The notes: generated by a model from the sequence alone, not told the origin. A DNA stretch of 64,000 nt from Anaerolineales bacterium (GCA_020634615.1 JACKBI010000014.1:62001-126000); one strand, 5' to 3'. Shown: positions 8,094 through 16,058, numbered from the stretch's first letter. Program-made: numbers and translations.

Positions 8094-8657
8094 TCAGTCC
8101 TGCTTGAGTAGTACCGTTTTGTTGCGCAGCCGCGCGGCGTGCAGCACGGCAATCACGGTCATGCTGTCGCGTATTTCGCTGTCTATCACCATCTGGTAGA
8201 CCTCGTCGAAAGGAAACACGGCCACTTCCAGAAATTCCGTCTCGTCAGGCACGACACGCACCTGCGTTAGCCCGCGGCCGATGTAAAGATGGCAGATCTC
8301 CTGGACGATGGACTTGCTGCTGAAATAGGTACTCACATGTTGTAGCGTGGCTGCGTCGTAGCCAACTTCCTCGCGGCACTCGCGGCGGGCTGCTGCTTCC
8401 AGCGGTTCGTCCGGCTTGACGCCGCCGGTCGGCATCTCCCAGCGATGGGCCTCGTCGAAGACGTAGCGGTACTGGCGCACCAGCACCACGTGGTCGTCGT
8501 CGATGAAGGGCAGGACGCCCACGGCCTCGCCGCACTCGATGACGCCGTAGAGGGTCGTCTTGCCATTGGGCATCTCCGCGACATCCTCGCGCACCCGCGT
8601 CCACGGGTTCTTGTAGACTTCGCGACTGCTGAGGGTTTTCCAGGGCTTGGGAGGCAT
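8094..8657 (-). CDS. NUDIX hydrolase, ADP-ribose pyrophosphatase-like
   Basis: A 187-residue protein with a full Nudix box: G at residue 78, then E, REC, EE and GY in the exact GX5EX7REUXEEXGU spacing (GGVKPDEPLEAAARRECREE ends just before VGY). The flanking VVLVRQYRYVFDEAHRWEMPTG is typical of ADP-ribose/nucleoside-diphosphate sugar pyrophosphatases that clear toxic metabolites in the cytosol. The last codons run into a GTCAGTCCT repeat that borders the 87-bp element, so the C-terminal LLKQD may be a late replacement. The next gene on the strand starts well upstream, so it is probably transcribed alone. Confidence 0.88.
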   Translation of the reverse strand: MPPKPWKTLSSREVYKNPWTRVREDVAEMPNGKTTLYGVIECGEAVGVLPFIDDDHVVLVRQYRYVFDEAHRWEMPTGGVKPDEPLEAAARRECREEVGYDAATLQHVSTYFSSKSIVQEICHLYIGRGLTQVRVVPDETEFLEVAVFPFDEVYQMVIDSEIRDSMTVIAVLHAARLRNKTVLLKQD

Positions 8658-8675
8658 GGGGCTGATTACGAAAGA

Positions 8676-8739
8676 AGAAACCGGATTCTTGTCTGGCAGA
8701 TCCAGATCTAGGCGCCAAGACAGGAAGAACCCGGTTTCT
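8676..8739. repeat. Inverted repeat with AGAAACCGG/CCGGTTTCT arms downstream of dsrE
   Basis: Arms AGAAACCGGATTCTTGTCT (8676-8694) and the near-complementary segment 8718-8739 enclose about 23 bp. The arrangement can fold as a long hairpin and could terminate the dsrE transcript, though no T-tract follows. Related GAAACCGGGTT and GAAGCCGGGCTT sequences occur at 46584 and 17999-18035. Confidence 0.6.
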
Positions 8740-8747
8740 CAATCGAG

Positions 8748-9107
8748 CTAGAAGCTGATCGTTGTCCCACCCGTGACCATGCCCTCGATCAGCACGGCCG
8801 CGCCGACGATCGTGGCGCCGGGGATCAGGTGCTCCTCGGTGATGCCGCGCGGCTTGACGCATACGCCGCACACCCACAAGTTGCCGCCGTCGTCGACGAA
8901 GCGCTGAACCAGCTCGCCCAGCGGCGGGTAGGGGGCGGTCTGCAGACCGTCGGCGTAGCCTTTGGTAGCGAGCCAAACGCCTTCAACCGTCAACATGACC
9001 GAGACTTCCTGACCGGAGCTCAGAGCGGCGTTGGCCACGGTGAACGAGAGCGAGCCGCGCTCGACGTCTTCCTTGCCGTGACTCAAACTGACGATAACGT
9101 GTCCCAT
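8748..9107 (-). CDS. DsrE/DsrF-like sulfur-relay family protein
   Basis: A 119-residue protein of standard DsrE length. It has VIVSLSHGKEDVERGSLSFTVA at the N-terminus (landmark), VMLTVEGVWLATKG in the centre and WVCGVCVKPRGI, whose cysteines sit where DsrE-type proteins carry their persulfide cysteine. The C-terminal GATIVGAAVLIEGM is also typical. A strong AAGGAGAACACA ribosome-binding site precedes the ATG. It lies 19 bp after the RAM-TusA-like gene, so the two probably form a sulfur-trafficking operon. Whether it carries persulfide sulfur or selenium cannot be told from sequence. Confidence 0.85.
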   Translation of the reverse strand: MGHVIVSLSHGKEDVERGSLSFTVANAALSSGQEVSVMLTVEGVWLATKGYADGLQTAPYPPLGELVQRFVDDGGNLWVCGVCVKPRGITEEHLIPGATIVGAAVLIEGMVTGGTTISF

Positions 9108-9126
9108 TGTGTTCTCCTTGTTGTGC

Positions 9127-9663
9127 CTATTTATGGCGAATTAGGTAGCGATCAGCGCGCTGATCGACGAGGGTATGACCGGTCATCCGGCACCAGGCGG
9201 GGAGGTCGACGGCTACGCCGGGGTCGGTGGCCCGCACCTCCAGAGTCTGGCCAGATTGCAGCCGGCGCAGCATGCGGGCGATCTCCTCCAGCGGCCCGCC
9301 CGCGCAGCCCTGGTCGCCGGCGTCGTAAAACAGGTCAGCGCCGAAGATGGACGGCGAGTTGGGGTCTGGCGCCGCCTGAGGCGCCGCCGCAATCGCTGCT
9401 GTGCTGGGCTGGGCGCTGGCCGACCAAACGACCAGACCAGTTTCGGTTCTTCGAACACCCACGGTGTTCGCTATGCTGGTGCTAATTCACTCGCCCAGAG
9501 AGACGATGTCCGGGCTTTCCACCAGCGCCACCAGGTCGAATCGGCCGGTGAGCGCATACACCTGCTTGATGACCGAGCTGGCCAGCGTCATGCCTGCCAG
9601 CTCATCCACCAACTCCGGCACGCGCGCCGGCTCAGCTTCGATGAACACAAATGCTTGTATCAT
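9127..9663 (-). CDS. Lrp/AsnC RAM domain + TusA-like domain, interrupted by an in-frame TGA
   Basis: From the ATG at 9663 (GGAGGACC ribosome-binding site) the frame encodes a RAM-type ligand-binding domain (MIQAFVFIEAEPARV to DIVSLGE) and reaches TGA at 9487-9489. Without any frame change it continues as ISTSIANTVGVRRTETGLVV, the expected last part of a RAM domain. A proline/alanine linker follows, then a TusA-like domain (GDQGCAGGPLEEI, RATDPGVAVDLPAW). The full product would be 178 residues. The TGA fills a position usually occupied by an aromatic or aliphatic residue. It may be selenocysteine (see the hairpin at 9452-9470), a Trp-to-stop mutation, or a sequence error. The TusA CPxP motif is changed to CAGGP. 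Confidence 0.6.
9452..9470 (-). promoter_or_regulatory. Perfect 8-bp hairpin 16 nt after the in-frame TGA (candidate bacterial SECIS)
   Basis: On the minus strand CGAACACC, loop GTG, GGTGTTCG starts 16 nt after the TGA, placing the loop 24 nt from it with G as first loop base. Bacterial SECIS hairpins lie in roughly this window and have a G at the start of the loop. The hairpin also falls inside conserved coding sequence, so it could be coincidental. Confidence 0.4.
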
Positions 9664-9689
9664 GGGTCCTCCGTGGTTGGTTGCCGGTA

Positions 9690-9842
9690 AGCAGTAATCG
9701 GTGATCAGTGATCAGTAATCAGTAGATTGGCCACCTGACAGGTTGATGAGATGACCGGTGAGCGTCGGTTGAGTAGCGGATCGACGCGCTCAACTTTCAT
9801 GCCAGTAACCCACAACAGCCACCGATCACTGATTACTGTTCT
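9690..9842. repeat. 7-bp CAGTAAT/CAGTGAT arrays in inverted pair
   Basis: Units CAGTAAT, CGGTGAT, CAGTGAT, CAGTAAT, CAG at about 9690-9725, and a shorter complementary set (CCGATCACTGATTACTG) at about 9822-9838. About 95 bp without a recognisable gene lies between them. The sequence from 9664 to 9878 is otherwise empty. Confidence 0.75.
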
Positions 9843-9878
9843 GCCTTTGCTCGCCAACGGCGAGCGGTGTGCTCACCC

Positions 9879-10706
9879 TCAGGTGAAGGTCATCAGCGAA
9901 GAGCGGCCGGTGCTGGCGATGGTGTCCATCTGCTCCTGAATGCGCTCCACGGCCGTGCTGAGAGGAAACATCGACTTGCTGACCTGCATGTCAGCATCCG
10001 TTGAAAGCGGATGCCAGAACACGCCGTCCAGGTTCACCGTGACCTCAGGCAGCAGGTTCGACATGTCCAATTCTATGCCTTCTTTTGAATAGCCGCGCCG
10101 GGCCAGCGGCCGGATGAAATGGTCGGATTCCGGGATGCCCCATGAGCGATGCAACTCACAGACCTGGTCCAGGTGTCCGCTGTTAGCGGGCGTCTCGGTG
10201 GTGCTGAGCCGCACCTTCAGACCGTGGGCTTGTAGCGTCTGGATGCTGTCCACCGTCTTCTGCCAGGAACCTTTGCCGCGGTAGGCGTCGTGATGTTCGG
10301 CCACGCCGCCGTCGAGGCTGACCTGCAGGACCAGGTTGTCGTTGCCGCTTGCGACTGCCAGAAGCTGCTCCAGCCGGCTGTTGCTGAAAAGCATCGCGTT
10401 GGTCAACACGCTGGTGCGCACGCGCGCCGACGAGTAGGCCAGCATCTCGTAGATCTCTTTCAGGATAAACGGTTCGCCGCCGGTGAAAAAGACCTCGCTG
10501 AAGCCCAGGTCCACCGCTTCGTCCACCAGCCGCTGTGCGTTCTTCAGACCAATTGCGCGGCGCGGCGCGTTGGGGCTGGACTTCGCGACGCAGTACGAAC
10601 AGCGCAGGTTACAGTCGTAGTTGGTATAGATCCACAGCTTCCATTGAAACGCTGGCTGGCATCCATCGCCGCTTCCGTTGGCTGGCATTTCCCTTGTTTC
10701 CATCAT
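9879..10706 (-). CDS. Radical SAM protein without auxiliary SPASM cluster
   Basis: About 275 residues when started at the ATG at 10706 (AGAAGGAA in front); other in-frame ATGs at 10703 and 10688 are possible, and codons further upstream lie in the previous gene. The radical SAM motif is CNLRCSYC (Cys32, Cys36, Cys39), followed by FFTGGEPFI, the GGE motif that binds SAM. SLDGGVAEHHDAYRG matches the later part of the barrel. No C-terminal cysteine cluster is present. It follows another radical SAM gene with a 28-bp gap filled by a 9-bp repeat array, so the two are likely one operon. The substrate is unknown; peptide or cofactor modification is possible. Confidence 0.8.
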   Translation of the reverse strand: MMETREMPANGSGDGCQPAFQWKLWIYTNYDCNLRCSYCVAKSSPNAPRRAIGLKNAQRLVDEAVDLGFSEVFFTGGEPFILKEIYEMLAYSSARVRTSVLTNAMLFSNSRLEQLLAVASGNDNLVLQVSLDGGVAEHHDAYRGKGSWQKTVDSIQTLQAHGLKVRLSTTETPANSGHLDQVCELHRSWGIPESDHFIRPLARRGYSKEGIELDMSNLLPEVTVNLDGVFWHPLSTDADMQVSKSMFPLSTAVERIQEQMDTIASTGRSSLMTFT

Positions 10707-10735
10707 TTCCTTCTGGTTCCCTGCTTTCCCTTCCT
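10688..10735. repeat. 9-bp GAAGGGAAA-type array between radical SAM genes
   Basis: On the minus strand five to six 9-bp units (GAAGGGAAA, GCAGGGAAC, CAGAAGGAA, ATGATGGAA, ACAAGGGAA) fill the gap between the stop of one radical SAM gene and the first codons of the next. The purine-rich units also supply the apparent ribosome-binding sites and the candidate start codons. Confidence 0.7.
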
Positions 10736-11865
10736 CACAAACTCCAAAACACGCCACAACTGGCGCATGCCTTGTGCGGCGTATCGGTGAAGAAATCGGT
10801 GCGAAATTGCCGGTACAAGTAGTCGTTCCAGATCTCGCTGAAGGGACGCTCGAACAGGTTGCCCAGCAGCAGGCTTTCGTAATCGTTGGTGGTGAAGGGG
10901 GAAATGCAGCAGGGCAGGCAGTTCCCATTGGCCGTCACATAGGCAGTGGTCCACGGACGCAGACAGGCCTGCCAGGGGTGGAAGTCAACGTCGCGCGCCG
11001 CGGCCAGGCTGTTGCGCGGATCGCGCGCGCCAGCCGCGCGGAAATCGACGCCCAGTTCGGCGCTCAACGTCTCGCACTCGGCGATGATCTCATCCTGGTA
11101 ATCGGCGTCCTTGCCAAAGATCGCCAGCTCGTCGCGCGCCATGCCGTACTGGTCTGCCGGCTCGCTGCCGAAGTAGACCATGCGCTGCAGGTAGACCTCC
11201 GGCACGCCCAGCCGCGCCGCCATGCGCACCAGATCGGGCATCTCCTGCAGATTCTCTCTGGTAGCTACGCACCAGATCGAGACGCGCGGCGTGCTGGCTT
11301 GCAGGCGGGCCTTGGTCTGCGTCAGCCCGGCCAGCCCTTCCTCTATCTTATGCAGCAGATTCGCGCCGCGGATGCGCGCATAGGTCTCCGGTTCGGCGCC
11401 GTCGATGGAGCAGCGAAACTCGTCCAGCCCGCTCAGCACCAGCGCTTCCTGCCAGGCCGGCGTCAGCAGCGTGCCGTTGGAGTTGAACAGCACCTCGATG
11501 TCGCGTTGTTTGAGGTAGCTGATAATCTGTGGCAGCTCGCGGTTGAGCAGCGGCTCGCCGATGCCGTGCAGCACGGCGCGCTGCATCTGCGGGAACTGGT
11601 CTGCGATAAGGACAAACTCGTCGTAGCGCAACGAGCGGATCGGCTCGCGCGTAAAATACGTTCGCGGACAGGTCTCGCACAGCAGGTTACAGCGATTGGT
11701 CACCTCGATGAAGACCACCCGCGGCTGCATTGACGCGTACGAGCCGCGCACCGTTCCCTCCGGCAGACGGTAAGCGTCAGGCAGGAAGGACTGCTCAGGC
11801 AGCAGCGGCGGCGAACTCCCGTTGCTGGAGGTTGTTTCTACCAGGGGAATAATCTCTGACAACAT
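10735..11865 (-). CDS. Radical SAM/SPASM domain protein
   Basis: 376 residues from the ATG at 11865. The radical SAM motif is CNLLCETC (Cys59, Cys63, Cys66), preceded by FIEVTNR as in MoaA/PqqE-type enzymes. HGIGEPLLN occupies the GGEP position. The C-terminal region has ACLRPW, NCLPCC and ACASCG, the spaced cysteines of a SPASM auxiliary iron-sulfur domain. Such enzymes modify peptides or small substrates by radical chemistry. No precursor peptide gene was found within the 240 bp upstream. It is divergent from the cyclase gene at 12106 and precedes a second radical SAM gene on its own strand. Confidence 0.85.
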   Translation of the reverse strand: MLSEIIPLVETTSSNGSSPPLLPEQSFLPDAYRLPEGTVRGSYASMQPRVVFIEVTNRCNLLCETCPRTYFTREPIRSLRYDEFVLIADQFPQMQRAVLHGIGEPLLNRELPQIISYLKQRDIEVLFNSNGTLLTPAWQEALVLSGLDEFRCSIDGAEPETYARIRGANLLHKIEEGLAGLTQTKARLQASTPRVSIWCVATRENLQEMPDLVRMAARLGVPEVYLQRMVYFGSEPADQYGMARDELAIFGKDADYQDEIIAECETLSAELGVDFRAAGARDPRNSLAAARDVDFHPWQACLRPWTTAYVTANGNCLPCCISPFTTNDYESLLLGNLFERPFSEIWNDYLYRQFRTDFFTDTPHKACASCGVFWSL

Positions 11866-12026
11866 AGCCAATTCGTTATCTCATTCACGTTTAGGGCGAG
11901 GCAGGTCAGGAGTGTTGTACCGTAGCCGTGCGATTGTGTCAAGCGCGCCACTGACTACGTGCCGCGGACTTGCGGAAGGTCCCCGGCACTTCGCCCGCGA
12001 CTATAGTATTCCACTCGTCTTGACTG

Positions 12027-12058
12027 GTTCTTACCCGTTCCTTACGAGTTCCTTACAC
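12027..12058 (+). promoter_or_regulatory. Three GTTC-YTTAC direct repeats, 10-11 bp apart (candidate response-regulator operator)
   Basis: GTTCTTACC, GTTCCTTACG and GTTCCTTACA start at 12027, 12037 and 12048. One-turn spacing of direct repeats is typical of OmpR/PhoB-family sites; the 11-bp GTTC repeat recalls actinobacterial PHO boxes. The repeats lie just upstream of the cyclase promoter (-10 at 12093) in the divergent intergenic region. The regulator is unknown. Confidence 0.4.
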
Positions 12059-12068
12059 GCGTGCCTCA

Positions 12069-12098
12069 CTTGGTCGCAGCCGCGCACGGTGCTATAAT
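12069..12098 (+). promoter_or_regulatory. Promoter of the cyclase gene, leaderless arrangement
   Basis: TTGGTC at 12069-12074 and an extended -10, TGCTATAAT (TATAAT at 12093-12098), are 18 bp apart. The ATG at 12106 starts 8 bp after the -10 box, so the transcript would begin at or next to the start codon with no ribosome-binding site. Confidence 0.65.
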
Positions 12099-12105
12099 CT
12101 CGCCC

Positions 12106-12735
12106 ATGCCAATTCACGACATCACCCTCACCATCACGCCCTCGCTGCCGGTGTGGCCAGGCGACCCGCCGGTGAACCTGCCGCAGCCGGCGCGGATGGA
12201 CCGCGGCGATGTGTACAACCTAACCCGCATCGACATCAGCGCCCACACCGGCACGCATCTCGACGCGCCCGCGCATTTCATCGCCGGCGGCGCGGGCGTC
12301 GAGACTCTCGACCTGAACGTGTTGATCGGTCCGTCGCTGGTGGTGGATACCGGTGATGCCGACGCGCTGACGGCGGATGTGCTGGCCAGCCTGCCGATCC
12401 CAGCCGGCACGCAGCGCGTGCTGTTCAAGACGCGCAGTTCGGAGTTGTGGAACCGGTCCGAAGACGTCTTCGTCGAGGATTTCGTCGCGGTGACCGGCGA
12501 CGGTGCACAGTGGCTGGTGGACCGCGGTGTGCGACTGGTGGGCGTCGATTACTTGTCGGTCGCTCCCTTCGACGATCCGGTTCCCTGTCACCGTATCCTG
12601 CTCGCCGCCGGCGTCATCCCGGTCGAGGGGCTGGACCTGCGCGTCATCGCGCCCGGCGAGTACCAACTGATCTGCCTGCCCATCAAGATCGGCGGCAGCG
12701 ACGGCGCGCCCTGCCGGGCGGTGCTGATAGGATGA
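12106..12735 (+). CDS. Cyclase family protein (kynurenine formamidase-like metal hydrolase)
   Basis: 209 residues, normal for the family. The signature HTGTHLDAPAHF near residue 45 provides the metal-binding histidines and aspartate of the cyclase/arylformamidase superfamily. VVDTGDADAL, KTRSSELW and VGVDYLSVAP are further conserved stretches, and HRILLAAGVIPVEGL is typical of KynB-like members. These enzymes hydrolyse N-formylkynurenine, isatin or related amides with zinc or manganese. No other kynurenine gene is nearby, so the substrate is open. Start chosen at 12106 because it abuts the TATAAT box. Confidence 0.85.
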   Translation: MPIHDITLTITPSLPVWPGDPPVNLPQPARMDRGDVYNLTRIDISAHTGTHLDAPAHFIAGGAGVETLDLNVLIGPSLVVDTGDADALTADVLASLPIPAGTQRVLFKTRSSELWNRSEDVFVEDFVAVTGDGAQWLVDRGVRLVGVDYLSVAPFDDPVPCHRILLAAGVIPVEGLDLRVIAPGEYQLICLPIKIGGSDGAPCRAVLIG

Positions 12736-12899
12736 GGGCCAGAGCAGGGAAGGACAGCAAGGCCCAACCGGGTCACCCGGGATTATTTTGCCTGGCTTGC
12801 ACCCCGCGAGGGAATAACGTCTGAGGAATTGCGTTTAGGATCGAAATTGACGAGGGTTCCGTTCGTTGCGATTCCTATGCCAAGCGAGAGGAATAACAG

Positions 12900-14954
12900 A
12901 TGAAGGCCGACAGCCTGCATATGGTCAAGGTGTTCAGTTCCGGCGGCGACGTTCACTATGTCCTGCCTCATTTTCAACGCGAATATGCCTGGGAGAAGAC
13001 TGAGTGGCAAACATTGTTGACAGACATCTTCAGCGTGTACGAGATCTACGACGACGAGCATCCACCTGAACACTTCATGGGGTCTTTGGTTGTCATCAAC
13101 GATGGAACTCAAGCCGGCACGGTACCAGTTTTCAGGCTGGTCGATGGTCAGCAGCGCTTGACTTCCATCTCTCTCATACTTTGTGCGTTGGAACGTCTGC
13201 TGGATGGTAGTGATACGCATGCCAGCTTGCGCCGCAAGGCGCGTCGGATGCTGGTGAACCAGGATGAAAGTGGCGATCTCCACTACAAACTATTGCCTAC
13301 GCTCAAATACGGCGATCGAGCCAGCTATTGCGCCATTGTAACTGGTAAGCAACCGCCAGAGGGCGTCGAGTCCAAAGTCCCCGAGGCGTTTGCCTATTTG
13401 ACTGCTCAACTGGACAATCGTATCAAAAGCGATGACATCGACCCTAATCGCCTGTTTAACGTTCTTATGACCAGCCTACAGGTGGTCTTCATCAACCTAA
13501 GTCAGAGCGAGCGTCCTTACGAAATCTTCGAGAGCCTCAACTATAAGGGCAAGTCACTATCCCAGGCTGATCTGGTACGCAACTACATCGCCATGAAACT
13601 CCCCGCCGAGCGCCAGGAGCCAGTCTTCACCGAATTGTGGTCGCCAGTTGAGGAGATGCTGCTGGAAAAGCGAAACGTGGGCCGCTCGCGCCTCGGCGAG
13701 CTTACAGCGTTCCTGCGTCACTATTTCGCTTATATGTCCGGGGTACTTATCAACGAAGAACACGTCTACTCGCGGTTCCGGGACCGAGGCCAGACCATGA
13801 GCGCGACTGAATTCGAGAATGAGTTGACTCGAATAAAACGCTTCGCCCGTTACTATGACCGCCTCCTGCGCCCACACCACGAGCAAAATGCGGAAGTACG
13901 CGAACAACTAACCCGGCTCTCCGTGCTGGAAAGCGGCACCGCCTATCCGTTCTTGTTGTTCTTATACGATGAGTGGCACCAGGGACAGCTTGGCCAGGAC
14001 CAGTTTCTGGCAAGCCTGCGTCTCGTCGAGGCGTACATGGTACGTCGTTTTCTCAACCGTGACTCCACCAACTACTTGAATAAGATGTTTCCAACCCTGG
14101 TCAAGGATCTCAAAGAGGTTGATGCAACCGACTTCGCAGCATCGCTGCGCCAGACACTTGGAACAAAGAACGAACCGAGCGATGTGCGCTTGCGCCAGTC
14201 AGCAGAAACGATTGATCTCTATCGCGGTGACAAGATCACTCGCCAGAAACTGGCGCTGGTTCTCAACACTGTCAACCGCCATTTGTCGGCTGGTAGCGGC
14301 GCCTACACAGTTCTCAGCGACGATCCCACCATTGAACATGTGATGCCGCAAACCCTGACCCCAACTTGGAAGCATGACCTCGGGGAAAGCTGGGAACAGG
14401 ACTACGAGCTACTTCACACTCTGGGCAACCTGACGTTAGTTACCCAAGACTGGAACTCGATGTTGTCTAATGACAGCTATGCTGTCAAGCGCCAGAAACT
14501 AGCTGGACACGGCCTGTCACTCAACCAGATCTACTTTGGGGACCAAGCGCCTGATTTCTGGAATGGGCAGTCTATTCGCAACCGTGCTCAGTGGTTGATG
14601 AGCAAGATCACCGAGATCTGGCCTCAGTTAGCGGACACAGCAGCCAGTTGGTATGAGAAGCCGAAAGCTGTAGTAATTCTGGACGAGGTTTATCCCGTGT
14701 ACAGTTGGCGCGATGTGTTACGTCGGACTGCAGAGGTAGTAGTACAATGGTGCGGCGAGAAATTTGAAGAGATGGTAATCGCCAAGAGGCCAACCTACTT
14801 CACCCGTGAACCGTCAAGCGACGCTTGGCATCGGTTGCCCAATGAATGGTGGGTGTATGTTAATCTCAGTGCAGATTCTATCAAGGAGATCAGTGCCGTG
14901 ATTGTTGAAGCTGCCGGCATTCCGGAAGACGAATACGATGTGGTGCTTTGGTGA
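12900..14954 (+). CDS. DUF262/DUF1524 protein, GmrSD-type (type IV) restriction system
   Basis: 684 residues combining both GmrSD halves. The N-terminal DUF262 (ParB-like NTPase) part has PHFQREYAWEKTEW near residue 22 and VDGQQRLTS near residue 82. The C-terminal DUF1524 HNH-type nuclease part has EHVMPQTLTP near residue 480 and LGNLTLVTQDWNS. A further 95-residue tail (residues 590-684) has no assignment. GmrSD enzymes cleave DNA with modified (glucosylated hydroxymethyl) cytosines and protect against phages. A GAGAGGAATAA ribosome-binding site precedes the ATG. Codon use looks more mixed and less GC-rich than neighbours, which suggests horizontal acquisition. selD begins 27 bp after it. 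Confidence 0.85.
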   Translation: MKADSLHMVKVFSSGGDVHYVLPHFQREYAWEKTEWQTLLTDIFSVYEIYDDEHPPEHFMGSLVVINDGTQAGTVPVFRLVDGQQRLTSISLILCALERLLDGSDTHASLRRKARRMLVNQDESGDLHYKLLPTLKYGDRASYCAIVTGKQPPEGVESKVPEAFAYLTAQLDNRIKSDDIDPNRLFNVLMTSLQVVFINLSQSERPYEIFESLNYKGKSLSQADLVRNYIAMKLPAERQEPVFTELWSPVEEMLLEKRNVGRSRLGELTAFLRHYFAYMSGVLINEEHVYSRFRDRGQTMSATEFENELTRIKRFARYYDRLLRPHHEQNAEVREQLTRLSVLESGTAYPFLLFLYDEWHQGQLGQDQFLASLRLVEAYMVRRFLNRDSTNYLNKMFPTLVKDLKEVDATDFAASLRQTLGTKNEPSDVRLRQSAETIDLYRGDKITRQKLALVLNTVNRHLSAGSGAYTVLSDDPTIEHVMPQTLTPTWKHDLGESWEQDYELLHTLGNLTLVTQDWNSMLSNDSYAVKRQKLAGHGLSLNQIYFGDQAPDFWNGQSIRNRAQWLMSKITEIWPQLADTAASWYEKPKAVVILDEVYPVYSWRDVLRRTAEVVVQWCGEKFEEMVIAKRPTYFTREPSSDAWHRLPNEWWVYVNLSADSIKEISAVIVEAAGIPEDEYDVVLW

Positions 14955-14981
14955 TCGGCAGACTCAACCGGACTTTGTTTC

Positions 14982-16058
14982 ATGACACGCAATCAGATTC
15001 GTTTGACCTCGCTGGCCGCCTGCGCTGGCTGAGCGTCCAAACTGGCCCCTGAGGCCCTGGCGCACGTGCTGCGCCCGCTATCCAACCTGTTCAACCAGGC
15101 TGACTATCCCGACCTGCTGGTCGGTCTCGGTCACCCGGACGATGCTGCCATCTACCGGCTGAGCGACGACAAGGCGCTGGTCGCGACGGTCGATTTCTTC
15201 ACGCCCATCGTCGACGACCCGTACGCCTACGGAGCGATTGCCGCAGCCAATTCGTTGAGCGACGTCTACGCCATGGGCGGGCGGCCGCTCTTCGCCCTGA
15301 ACATCGCAGCGTTCCCCGGCGATCTGCCCTACGACATGATCAGTGAGGTACTGCGCGGCGGCGCGGAGAAGGCCATCGAAGCGGGGGTCGCTATCGCCGG
15401 CGGCCACACGATCCAGGACAAGGAGCCGAAGTACGGGCTGGTGGTGCTGGGAATGGTGGACCCGCGGCGCCTGCTTGCCAAGAGCGGCGCGCAGCCCGGC
15501 GATCAGTTGATCCTGACCAAGCCGCTGGGCGCGGGCGTGGTCACCACAGCCTTCATGCGCGACCTGACCAGCGACGAGCAGCTTGCCGCAGCCACTGCCA
15601 GCATGATGCAACTCAACCGGGCCGCGTCCGAGGCTGCGCTGGCCGCCGGCGCGCACGCGGCCACCGACATCACCGGATTTGGGCTGCTGGGCCACGCATC
15701 CGAGATGCTGCCGGCCCGGGAGACATCTGAGGCAGACGCCCAGCCGGCCATCGGTTTCCGCATCTATTTCGACCGGCTGCCCTGGCTGCCCGGCGCACAG
15801 CAGTTTGGCGACGACTGGGTTTATCCCGGCGGCGCGCACAACAACCGCAAGCATTTCGGCCCGTTGGTGCACTTCGACGAGCGTATTTCAGAGGCGATGC
15901 AAGTGCTCTGCTTCTCGCCCGAGACCAGCGGCGGCCTGCTGATGGCCGTCCCGCCGCAAGCTGTTGGCGGCGTACTTGCCAGCCTGCCCAGCGCCCGCGT
16001 CATCGGCGAAGTCATCGCCAGCGCCGAGCCAGTTATCGACGTGACTCTGGCGGCCTGA
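14982..16058 (+). CDS. selD: Selenide, water dikinase, itself a selenoprotein (TGA = Sec at codon 17)
   Basis: SelD makes selenophosphate from selenide and ATP for selenocysteine and selenouridine synthesis. From the ATG at 14982 the frame reads MTRNQIRLTSLAACAG, then TGA at 15030-15032, then ASKLAPEALAHVLRPL and an open frame to 16058 (358 residues in all). The TGA falls at residue 17 and a lysine at residue 20, the positions of catalytic Cys17 and Lys20 in E. coli SelD. In many bacteria Sec replaces that Cys. The rest is typical: VGLGHPDDAAIY, NSLSDVYAMGG, GGHTIQDKEPKYGL and ATDITGFGLLGHA. A small GGCC/GGCC stem lies 11 nt after the TGA. Starting at the GTG at 15066 would lose the active site. 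Confidence 0.93.

Noticed and set aside
9462..9462. Separate TusA gene starting at GTG 9462
   Set aside because: The residues after this GTG complete the upstream RAM domain, so a single interrupted gene explains the locus better; reinitiation cannot be excluded.
15066..16058. selD starting at GTG 15066
   Set aside because: It would remove the catalytic Sec17/Lys20 loop, which is encoded in frame upstream through the TGA.
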